Below, one piece after another: positions 7,655-13,714 of a stretch of 16,526 nucleotides of DNA; the stretch's first letter is position 1, and every line of letters begins with the position of its first letter. This DNA comes from an uncultured Collinsella sp. (GTDB lineage Bacteria; Actinomycetota; Coriobacteriia; Coriobacteriales; Coriobacteriaceae). A program made the position numbers and the translations under genes. The stretch is taken from positions 1 to 16,526 of the forward strand of contig CABQKL010000037.1 of the NCBI GenBank assembly GCA_902464645.1, given 5' to 3'. The notes below the pieces were generated by a model, which saw only the letters and a list, made by a program, of their open reading frames with translations, did no database searches and was not told where the DNA came from.

Positions 7655-7697
7655 GTAAACTTTCATCGACCGTTTACGGTAATGAAAGAACCTTTCA
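7655..7697. promoter_or_regulatory. Candidate operator cluster in front of the fructose PTS gene
   Basis: Three CTTTCA/TGAAAG half-sites occur within 40 nt. TGAAAG-AAC-CTTTCA (7683-7697) is a 15-bp palindrome. CTTTCAT (7660-7666) also pairs with ATGAAAG (7682-7688). An overlapping inverted repeat GTAAAC-N11-GTTTAC spans 7655-7677. TGAAA/TTTCA half-sites resemble operators I recall for several RpiR family regulators, so the divergent regulator is the likely ligand; this is inference. Confidence 0.5.
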
Positions 7698-7762
7698 CCG
7701 GAGAAATGAGTTGTATTGCTTCTCATATAAGCGGTGGGTTGGTATCTTTCAGGTGTGGAAAA

Positions 7763-7803
7763 ACGCGTATCGAAGCGCGTGTAGGGGAGCGCCCGCGGGC
7801 GCT
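7763..7803 (+). other. Two GC-rich hairpins in the fructose PTS leader
   Basis: ACGCG (7763-7767) pairs with CGCGT (7776-7780). Eight nucleotides later AGCGCCCGCGGGCGCT (7788-7803) is a perfect 16-nt palindrome ending 9 nt before the AAGGAGG ribosome-binding site. No U-tract follows, so neither is a terminator. They could affect translation initiation or mRNA stability. Confidence 0.5.
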
Positions 7804-7824
7804 GTACTCAAGAAGGAGGGACAC

Positions 7825-9834
7825 ATGGCTAAGTTTGACATCATCGCCGCCACCGGTTGCCCGACCGGCATCGCGCACACCTTCATGGCGAAGGAGGCGC
7901 TGGAGAAGGCAGCTGCCGAGCGTGGTCTGACCATTAAGGTCGAGACCCATGGCCAGGTCGGTGTCGAGAACGAGCTCACCAAGAGTGAGATCGCTGGTGC
8001 CAAGGCCGTCGTCGTCGCAGCCGATAAGGATGTCCAGGCGGAGCGTTTCGCCGGTAAGCCCATGGTTTCCGTTGGTGTTTCCAAGGCCCTGTCCGTCGAG
8101 GCTGCAGGTAAGCTGATCGACCGCGCACTCGCCGCCAAGGGCGACGACACGGTTGCTGCTGCCGCCGATGCCGAGGATGAGGTCGAGGAGAAGGAGTCCA
8201 TCGGCCATATCATCTATAAGCACCTCATGAACGGCGTCAGCCACATGCTGGTCTTCGTCGTTGCCGGTGGTGTCCTGACCGCTGTTTCGTTCCTGTGGGG
8301 CATCACGTCCTTCGATTCGACGGCTGCCGACTACAACAGCTTCGCCGCTATGCTCAAGATCATCGGCGGCATTGCCATGAACCTCATGGTTCCCGTGCTT
8401 TCCGCCTACATCGCCGAGTCCATCGGCAAGCGCCCGGCGCTCGTCCCCGGCTTTGTCGCCGGTATGATCGCCATCCAGGGCCTTCCCGTTAACGCCGATA
8501 CTCACATGATCGATGCTGGCGGCACCGGTGTGGGCTTCGGCTTCCTGGGCGGCATTGTCGGCGGCTTCCTCGCCGGCTATGTCATCCTTCTGCTCGAGAA
8601 GGTTTTTGCCAAGCTGCCCAAGAACCTGGACGGCCTCAAGGCCATCTTCCTGTACCCGCTGTTCTCGACTGCTATCGTCGGTCTGGTCATGCTCGGCATC
8701 TCCGGCCCCATGGCTGCCATCAACACCGCCATGATGGACTTCCTCAAGGGTCTGTCTGCCTCTGGCGCTGTTGTCCTGGGTCTTGCTATTGGTTGCATGT
8801 GCGCCTTTGACATGGGCGGCCCGGTCAACAAGGCTGCTTACGTCACCGGTACCGCTATGCTCACCGAGGCTCTGGCTGCCGGTGTCGGTACCGACACCTA
8901 CAACTTCGGCACCAACTTCATGGCTGCCGTCTCCGCCGCCTGCATCGTTCCGCCGCTGATCACCACCTTCGCCGTCATCGTCGGCAAGAAGTACTTCAGC
9001 CAGGAGGACCATGACGCCGGTGTCGTCAACCTCATCCTTGGTTGCACCCACATCACCGAGGGCGCCATTCCGTTCATGACCAAGAACATCTGGCCCGTCA
9101 TGCCCATCATGATGCTCGGTTCCTCCATCGCCTCGATCCTGACCATTATGTTCAACGTTCACGATCCGGCGCCCCACGGTGGCTTCCTGGTCCTGCCCGT
9201 TGTCGAGAACGGTCCGCTGTGGGTCCTCGCGATCCTCATCGGCGCTGTGGTCGGTGGCATCCTGTTCGTCGCTTTCAAGAAGTATGACTTCGAGAAGAGC
9301 CAGAAGGCCGCTCCTGCCGCTCCCGCTAAGCCGGTCGAGGCCCCCAAGGCCGCTGCCGTCGAGGCTCCCAAGGCCGAGGCTGCCGATTTCGTGAAGGTCG
9401 AGAACGTTTTTGTCGCCGAGAACTTCGCTTCTCGTGACGAGGCCCTGAGCTTTGTCTCCAACCAGGCTGTCAAGGCCGGTGTCGCTGACGACGCCGATGC
9501 CGTGATGAATGCCTTCCTGGCCCGCGAGGCCGAGGGCACCACGGGCATGATGGAGGGCTTCGCCATCCCGCATGCCAAGTCCGACGCCATTACCGAGGCT
9601 GCCGTCATCGTCGTCAAGGATGAGTCCGGCGTGACCGGTTGGGACACCATGGACGGCGCTCCCGTCAACGTGGCCATCGCCCTGCTTATTCCCGGTGCCC
9701 AGGCCGGCACCACGCACCTCAAGATCCTGTCCAAGGTCGCCGAGGCGCTTATGGACGAGGGCTTCCGTGCCACCGTCAAGGGTTCCACCGACGCCGCCGA
9801 GATCGCCAAGACGATCAACGCCCGCCTGGTCTAA
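7825..9834 (+). CDS. fruA: Fructose-specific PTS permease, IIB-IIC-IIA fusion
   Basis: A membrane transporter that imports fructose and phosphorylates it, normally at C1, using phosphate relayed from HPr. It has 669 residues from the ATG at 7825, which has an excellent AAGGAGG ribosome-binding site 5 nt upstream. The IIB domain occupies about 1-100 with phosphocysteine Cys12 (AATGCPTGIAHTF). The IIC membrane domain (about 125-480) has many hydrophobic segments plus the conserved GGPVNKAAY and THITEGAIPF motifs. An Ala/Pro/Lys/Glu-rich linker (about 494-520) leads to IIA, with phospho-His583 (GFAIPHAKS). A longer reading frame from 7711 adds 38 non-conserved residues and is not favoured. Fructose is the most likely substrate given the adjacent 1-phosphofructokinases; a related sugar such as mannitol or 2-O-alpha-mannosylglycerate cannot be fully excluded. 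Confidence 0.95.
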   Translation: MAKFDIIAATGCPTGIAHTFMAKEALEKAAAERGLTIKVETHGQVGVENELTKSEIAGAKAVVVAADKDVQAERFAGKPMVSVGVSKALSVEAAGKLIDRALAAKGDDTVAAAADAEDEVEEKESIGHIIYKHLMNGVSHMLVFVVAGGVLTAVSFLWGITSFDSTAADYNSFAAMLKIIGGIAMNLMVPVLSAYIAESIGKRPALVPGFVAGMIAIQGLPVNADTHMIDAGGTGVGFGFLGGIVGGFLAGYVILLLEKVFAKLPKNLDGLKAIFLYPLFSTAIVGLVMLGISGPMAAINTAMMDFLKGLSASGAVVLGLAIGCMCAFDMGGPVNKAAYVTGTAMLTEALAAGVGTDTYNFGTNFMAAVSAACIVPPLITTFAVIVGKKYFSQEDHDAGVVNLILGCTHITEGAIPFMTKNIWPVMPIMMLGSSIASILTIMFNVHDPAPHGGFLVLPVVENGPLWVLAILIGAVVGGILFVAFKKYDFEKSQKAAPAAPAKPVEAPKAAAVEAPKAEAADFVKVENVFVAENFASRDEALSFVSNQAVKAGVADDADAVMNAFLAREAEGTTGMMEGFAIPHAKSDAITEAAVIVVKDESGVTGWDTMDGAPVNVAIALLIPGAQAGTTHLKILSKVAEALMDEGFRATVKGSTDAAEIAKTINARLV

Positions 9835-9868
9835 TCCTGCGGCTCGCGAATAACATCGCCTCTGTAAC

Positions 9869-9905
9869 AAAGGGGGAGACCCTCTCCAGGGCCTCCCCCT
9901 TTTTC
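9869..9905 (+). terminator. Rho-independent terminator after the fructose permease
   Basis: AAAGGGGGAG (9869-9878) pairs with CTCCCCCTTT (9893-9902). After one A/C mismatch an inner CCCT/AGGG stem follows with loop CTCC. The T-run continues to 9904. It should end most fruA transcripts before ptsH. Confidence 0.9.
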
Positions 9906-9916
9906 TACCCCTCCCA

Positions 9917-9987
9917 TAAGTTGCGGTGAAATAGGGACTGCTTAAACGATTCAACCCCAAATTCAGTCCCTATTTCACCGCAACTTA
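9917..9987. repeat. Perfect 24-bp inverted repeat downstream of the fructose permease
   Basis: The left arm at 9917-9940 (TAAGTTGCGGTGAAATAGGG then ACTG) is the exact reverse complement of 9964-9987, with a 23-nt spacer. No T-run follows, and it comes 12 nt after a complete terminator, so ordinary termination does not explain it. It may be a dispersed palindromic intergenic repeat; a genome search would decide. Confidence 0.8.
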
Positions 9988-10053
9988 CAGAAGGGTATAG
10001 AGGAGACTGCCAATCGAGTGTTTGTCGCGAACAGGTCATCAGCCAGAATTCCG

Positions 10054-10279
10054 TTCGCACGATATTGCTCTGGACCGACCGAGTTTCCGCAGCTTGCTCG
10101 CCCACAGAGGGCCGGTCGCGGCCTGTGAGATTTATCGCGAGTTCCGCACGAGCCGAAGAGCACTTAATGTGCTCTTCGTGCGAGCAGGACTGTAGAGCAG
10201 GAAATCTCACAGGCCGCGACCGGCCCTCTGTGGGCGAGCAAGCGGTCAGCAACGACATCCGTCCAATAATTCGTGCGAA
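10054..10279. repeat. Nested long palindrome between fruA and ptsH
   Basis: The perfect arms are 42 nt: 10092-10133 (GCTTGCTCGCCCACAGAGGG onwards) and 10202-10243. Between them is a second hairpin, GAAGAGCAC (10155-10163) with GTGCTCTTC (10169-10177), loop TTAAT. Outside, TTCGCACGA (10054-10062) pairs with TCGTGCGAA (10271-10279). CGCACGA or its complement thus occurs four times (10056, 10145, 10176, 10271) in mirror order. The 546-nt gap 9835-10380 holds only the fruA terminator, this unit, the 9917 repeat and the ptsH leader. Short reading frames inside are by-products of the symmetry. Confidence 0.85.
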
Positions 10280-10307
10280 ACATAATGAAAAACAGTTTGA
10301 TGTGAGT

Positions 10308-10316
10308 TAATATAAA
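10308..10316 (+). promoter_or_regulatory. Candidate -10 region for ptsH
   Basis: TAATATAAA contains overlapping TAATAT and TATAAA hexamers about 65 nt before the HPr start. No clear -35 is seen. The leader would contain a small hairpin, CCTGTC (10336-10341) with GACAGG (10350-10355), ahead of the AAGGAG ribosome-binding site. Confidence 0.4.
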
Positions 10317-10380
10317 CAACGTCGTGAATATGGCTCCTGTCGCATGGCTGACAGGGGTTAAACACAAAAAGGAGTCAATT

Positions 10381-10644
10381 ATGGTTTCTGAGAAGGCTAC
10401 CCTCGTTAATCCTCAGGGTCTTCACATGCGTCCCGCTGGCCTCTTCGCCTCCACCATGGGCAAGTACGCCTGCGACGTGACGGTCGTCACCCCCGAGAAG
10501 GAGGTCAACGGCAAGTCCCCGATGGCCCTCATGGCTGCTGGTATCCCCTGCGGCACCGAGGTCGAGGTCAAGTGCGACGGCGCTGACGAGGCCGAGGCTC
10601 TGGCTGCTGCCATCGAGCTCATCAAGAGCGGTCTTGGCGAGTAG
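10381..10644 (+). CDS. ptsH: Phosphocarrier protein HPr
   Basis: The general PTS phosphocarrier, a small cytosolic protein passing phosphate from Enzyme I to the IIA domains. It has 87 residues, the usual length. The active-site His15 lies in NPQGLHMRPAG, the canonical motif. Ser46 in VNGKSPMALM aligns with the regulatory serine phosphorylated by HPr kinase in Firmicutes, although Pro follows it here and no HPr kinase is seen in the window. AAGGAG lies 7 nt before the ATG. An upstream in-frame ATG at 10324 would add 19 residues that HPr does not have and was rejected. It is followed by a terminator and then ptsI. Confidence 0.97.
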   Translation: MVSEKATLVNPQGLHMRPAGLFASTMGKYACDVTVVTPEKEVNGKSPMALMAAGIPCGTEVEVKCDGADEAEALAAAIELIKSGLGE

Positions 10645-10689
10645 AACTCAAACGGGTCGCATGTTGAACAACTAAGTTCATATTTGGGG

Positions 10690-10726
10690 GCGCAGTGACC
10701 TGTTTTAAGGTAACTGCGCTCTTTTG
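10690..10726 (+). terminator. Terminator or attenuator between ptsH and ptsI
   Basis: GCGCAGTGACCT (10690-10701) pairs with AGGTAACTGCGC (10708-10719) with one internal mismatch, followed by TCTTTTG. The U-tract is modest, so partial read-through into ptsI would give more HPr than Enzyme I transcript. That is a common arrangement, but it is inference here. Confidence 0.75.
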
Positions 10727-10771
10727 TCATGGATATGGCAAAACGCTTTATCACATGACACGGAGAGAGGA

Positions 10772-12481
10772 ATGGGAATGTATCAGGGAGTCAACGCTTC
10801 CGAGGGCATCGGTATCGGCACCGTTATGGTCGCCGTCGATCCCGACTTGACGTTTGAGCCGCACCAGGTTGCTGATTCGGCAGCAGAGAAGGAGCGCTAT
10901 CAGTCCGCTCTTTCGGTCTTCTGCGAGAAGACCCAGGCTCAGGCCGACCACATGAAGGAGACGGTGGGCGAGGCCGAGGCCGAGATCATGAGCGGACACA
11001 TCGTCCTGGCTCAGGACCCGGGCATGACCGACGCCATCAACGCCGCCATTGACGGCGGCACCTGCGCCGAGCAGGCGCTCATGGACACCTCGACCATGTT
11101 CGAGAACATGTTCCTGTCCATGGACGACGAGATGTTCCGTCTGCGCGCGGCCGATATCGCCGACATCCGCACCGGTATTCTGGCCGAGCTGCTGGGCAAG
11201 GAGGTCGTCGACCTTTCCGTCCTGCCCGAGAACACCGTCGTTGTCGTGCACGACCTTACGCCGTCCATGACCGCCACGATCGATAAGGCCCACGTTGCCG
11301 GTATCGTCACCGAGACTGGTGGCCGTACGTCGCACTCCGCGATTATCGCGCGCGCCCTCGAGATCCCGGCTGTCCTTTCGGTTTCCAACAGCTGCACTGC
11401 ACTGCGCAACGGCATGACCGTTGTCGTCGACGGTGGCAAGGGCATCGTCGAGGCCGATCCCGACGAGGAGACGCTCGCCTCCTACACCGCCAAGGCCGAG
11501 GCCTTCGCTGCCGAGAAGGCAGCCCTCGAGGCCTTCCGCGGCAAGCCTTCTGTGACTGCCGATGGCATCAAGAAGATCATTGCCTGCAACATCGGTAACC
11601 CCGATGACGTGCCCAACGCGCTCGATCACGACGCCGAGGCTATCGGTCTGTTCCGCTCCGAGTTCCTGTTCATGGACTCTGCTGAGCTTCCTTCCGAGGA
11701 GGAGCAGTTCAACGCCTACCGCAAGGTCGCCAGCGCGCTCAAGGGCGCTCCGGTCATCATTCGTACGCTTGATGTGGGCGGCGACAAGGAGATCCCGTAC
11801 CTGCACATGGTCAAGGAAGACAACCCCTTCATGGGCTTCCGCGCCGTGCGTTACTGCCTGGCCAATCCCGACCAGTACAAGGTCCAGCTCCGCGCCCTGC
11901 TGCGCGCCAGCGCCTTCGGTGACGTCAAGATCATGATCCCGCTCGTCACCTGCGTCGAGGAGGTTTTGGCTGTCAAGGAGCTCGTCGAGCAGTGCAAGGC
12001 CGAGCTGACCGAAGAGGGTCGCAAGTTCAACGAGAACATCGAGGTCGGCATCATGGTCGAGACGCCCGCCGCTTCGCTGCTCGCTGATCGCCTGGCCGAG
12101 GTCGCCGACTTCTTCTCCATCGGCACTAACGACCTGATTGGCTACACCATGTGCGCCGACCGTGGCAACGACACCATCTCCAACCTGTACCAGGTGTACT
12201 ATCCCGCCGTGCTCCGCTCGCTCAAGAACATCATCGAGAGCGGCGTGAAGGCCGGCATCATGGTCGGTATGTGCGGCGAGGCCGCTGCCGATCCGCTGCT
12301 TGAGCCGCTGCTGATCAGCTGGGGCCTGGAGGAGTTCTCGATGAGCGCTCCGTCGATCCTGCGCGCCCGCAAGACCATCAGCCAGTGGACCAAGGCCGAG
12401 TGCGACGAGCTCGCCGAGAAGGCACTCGCCTGCAACACTGCCGCCGAGGTCAAGGCGCTGCTCGAGTCCGCAGCTCGCTAA
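10772..12481 (+). CDS. ptsI: PTS Enzyme I (PEP-protein phosphotransferase)
   Basis: The cytosolic enzyme that takes phosphate from phosphoenolpyruvate and gives it to HPr. From ATG 10772 it has 569 residues, close to E. coli EI (575). The swivelling phosphohistidine domain carries His188 (GGRTSHSAIIARALEIPAV). The C-terminal PEP-binding barrel shows GLFRSEFLFM, RTLDVGGDKEIPY, MVETPAA, FFSIGTNDL and the catalytic Cys501 (GMCGEAAADP). One usual motif is altered: DLIGYTMCADRGN stands where most EIs have DLTQY. The start is ambiguous between 10772 and 10778; the purine-rich GGAGAGAGG at 10762-10770 could serve either. It probably reads on into the first fruK, 74 nt downstream. Confidence 0.96.
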   Translation: MGMYQGVNASEGIGIGTVMVAVDPDLTFEPHQVADSAAEKERYQSALSVFCEKTQAQADHMKETVGEAEAEIMSGHIVLAQDPGMTDAINAAIDGGTCAEQALMDTSTMFENMFLSMDDEMFRLRAADIADIRTGILAELLGKEVVDLSVLPENTVVVVHDLTPSMTATIDKAHVAGIVTETGGRTSHSAIIARALEIPAVLSVSNSCTALRNGMTVVVDGGKGIVEADPDEETLASYTAKAEAFAAEKAALEAFRGKPSVTADGIKKIIACNIGNPDDVPNALDHDAEAIGLFRSEFLFMDSAELPSEEEQFNAYRKVASALKGAPVIIRTLDVGGDKEIPYLHMVKEDNPFMGFRAVRYCLANPDQYKVQLRALLRASAFGDVKIMIPLVTCVEEVLAVKELVEQCKAELTEEGRKFNENIEVGIMVETPAASLLADRLAEVADFFSIGTNDLIGYTMCADRGNDTISNLYQVYYPAVLRSLKNIIESGVKAGIMVGMCGEAAADPLLEPLLISWGLEEFSMSAPSILRARKTISQWTKAECDELAEKALACNTAAEVKALLESAAR

Positions 12482-12498
12482 TTTGGTATCAGAGGTAA

Positions 12499-12528
12499 CC
12501 GCGTGGTTGGAATGGGCCGGCCACGCGG
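12499..12528 (+). other. Hairpin between ptsI and the first fruK, no U-tract
   Basis: CCGCGTGG (12499-12506) pairs perfectly with CCACGCGG (12521-12528) around a 14-nt loop containing GGGCCGG. CCCTCACATA follows instead of a T-run, so termination is unlikely. An mRNA processing or stabilising element within a ptsI-fruK transcript is plausible. Confidence 0.45.
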
Positions 12529-12555
12529 CCCTCACATATACAGGGGGTACTGTAA

Positions 12556-13488
12556 ATGTTCTACACGCTAACCGCTAACCCGGCTGTCGACATGACGGTT
12601 TCGAGCTCTCCGCTCGAGCCCGACGAGAACGTCCGCACCGGCTCGGCCAGCTACACGGCTAATGGCAAGGGCCTCGACGTGTCCTTCGCCTTTAAGAAGA
12701 TGGGTGTCGACACCGTCGCGCTCGGCTTCTTCGCTGGCTTCACGGGCAAGTTCATCGTCGAGGAGGTCATGAACCTGGGTTGCCTGTGCCGCCCGGTCTG
12801 GACCGATGGCATCACGCGTATCAACACCTACGTCAACGATGGCCAGCACGAGTACGGCATCCTGAACCCCGGCGCCCCGATTACGCCGGAGCATCAGAAG
12901 GAGCTCTACAACATCCTGGACACCGCGGGCGATCTTGAGTGCCTGATCGTCTCCGGTTCCGTGCCTCCCAAAGCTACGCCCGACTTCCTGGCTCAGGTCA
13001 TGGAGCACGCTCAGGCCCGTGGCGCAGACGTCGTCCTTGACCTGTCCTCCGACAAGCTCAAGGAGCTCGCTCACAAGAAGCCGCTGCTTATTAAGCCGAA
13101 TCATCACGAGATGAAGGCCATCTTCGGCGTGCCGGTCGACACCGACGACGAGGTCCGCGTTGCCATGAAGCTCGCCCACGACGCCGGCGTCCAGAACGTG
13201 CTGCTCACCCGTGGTAGCCGCGGCGATGCTTATTTCTCCAACGGCGAGGACATCTGGTACGCCAAGCGTGAGTTCAACATCAAGCTGGTCTCTTCCGTCT
13301 GCGCCGGCGACTGCACCCTCGCCGCGTTCCTGCACAAGTGGTACAGGGATCGCGACAACGTCGAGGAGGCCATGAAGCTCGCTATGGCCACCGGTGCCAA
13401 CGTTGCCGAGTCCGTGGGCATTGGCGACTTCGGTCACGTCGATGAGTACAGCAAGCGCGTTGCTGTCCGCAAGCTCGATCGCAAGTAA
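12556..13488 (+). CDS. fruK: 1-phosphofructokinase family kinase, paralog 1 (divergent motifs)
   Basis: A PfkB/ribokinase-fold kinase, predicted to phosphorylate fructose-1-phosphate to fructose-1,6-bisphosphate with ATP. Its 310 residues are typical of FruK/LacC. The N-terminal YTLTANPAVD, the middle VWTDGITRINTYV and SGSVPPKATPDFL, and the ATP-site motif VCAGDCTLAAFL (catalytic Asp252) fit the family. Two positions are unusual: the GKGxNV motif reads NGKGLDVSF (Asp41 for Asn), and the residue after the catalytic Asp is Cys253 rather than Ser or Thr. The first residue of the usual GAGD box is Cys249. AGGGGG precedes the ATG. It follows ptsI without a terminator. A different substrate, such as tagatose-6-phosphate, or a changed activity is possible. 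Confidence 0.9.
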   Translation: MFYTLTANPAVDMTVSSSPLEPDENVRTGSASYTANGKGLDVSFAFKKMGVDTVALGFFAGFTGKFIVEEVMNLGCLCRPVWTDGITRINTYVNDGQHEYGILNPGAPITPEHQKELYNILDTAGDLECLIVSGSVPPKATPDFLAQVMEHAQARGADVVLDLSSDKLKELAHKKPLLIKPNHHEMKAIFGVPVDTDDEVRVAMKLAHDAGVQNVLLTRGSRGDAYFSNGEDIWYAKREFNIKLVSSVCAGDCTLAAFLHKWYRDRDNVEEAMKLAMATGANVAESVGIGDFGHVDEYSKRVAVRKLDRK

Positions 13489-13515
13489 GCGAAACACGAC
13501 ATATTCGTGGTTCTA

Positions 13516-13548
13516 TGGCGCCTCGGCTTTGGCCGGGGTGCCATTTTT
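13516..13548 (+). terminator. Terminator after the first fruK
   Basis: TGGCGCCTCGGC (13516-13527) pairs with GCCGGGGTGCCA-type sequence ending at 13543. The stem is 12 bp with two G-T pairs, loop TTTG, followed by TTTTT. Confidence 0.85.
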
Positions 13549-13566
13549 GTTAATTGCAAAAGAGCG

Positions 13567-13590
13567 TCAGGGCAAGCCCCCTGATTTTTT
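13567..13590 (+). terminator. Second, weaker terminator-like hairpin
   Basis: TCAGGG (13567-13572) pairs with CCCTGA (13579-13584), loop CAAGCC, followed immediately by six T. It lies 19 nt after the stronger terminator and could act as a backup. Confidence 0.5.
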
Positions 13591-13674
13591 GCCGCGCTTT
13601 GCCGCTTTTCTGCCGCCCTGCACGCGTTCTACACCGTTCGCCGAGTTGCTATAGCCTTTTCACGTGGCGTGGAA

Positions 13675-13680
13675 TATACT
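13675..13680 (+). promoter_or_regulatory. -10 box for the second fruK
   Basis: TATACT, 40 nt before the ATG and after two terminator hairpins, suggests that the second kinase gene has its own promoter. TTGCTA at 13646-13651 is too far away (23 nt) to be a standard -35. Confidence 0.4.
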
Positions 13681-13714
13681 TTCATTAACACGTTGCCTTG
13701 TGAAAGGAACTTAC

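Noticed and set aside
7723..9960. A 745-codon open frame on the minus strand opposite fruA.
   Set aside because: Its predicted product is low in recognisable motifs and dominated by Gly, Asp and Val. It mirrors the strong codon bias of fruA, which carries all the domain signatures.
9905..10367. Several short open frames (62-117 codons) in the fruA-ptsH gap.
   Set aside because: They run through both arms of the palindromes, contain mirror-image peptides and lack ribosome-binding sites. The symmetry explains them.
10324..10380. An upstream in-frame start for HPr.
   Set aside because: It would add 19 residues not found in HPr, displace His15, and ignore the well-placed AAGGAG before the ATG at 10381.
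9835..10380. A riboswitch or a CRISPR-like array in the largest gap.
   Set aside because: There are no regularly spaced direct repeats, and I recognise no riboswitch core. The structure is made of inverted repeats instead.
10751..12535. A 594-codon open frame on the minus strand opposite ptsI.
   Set aside because: It is an antisense shadow of a highly expressed, codon-biased gene. No ribosome-binding site or known motif was seen, and ptsI on the plus strand is certain.
13664..13714. An upstream in-frame start for the second fruK.
   Set aside because: The added segment overlaps the TATACT promoter box and has no counterpart in the paralog, which begins at the same conserved YTLTANPA.
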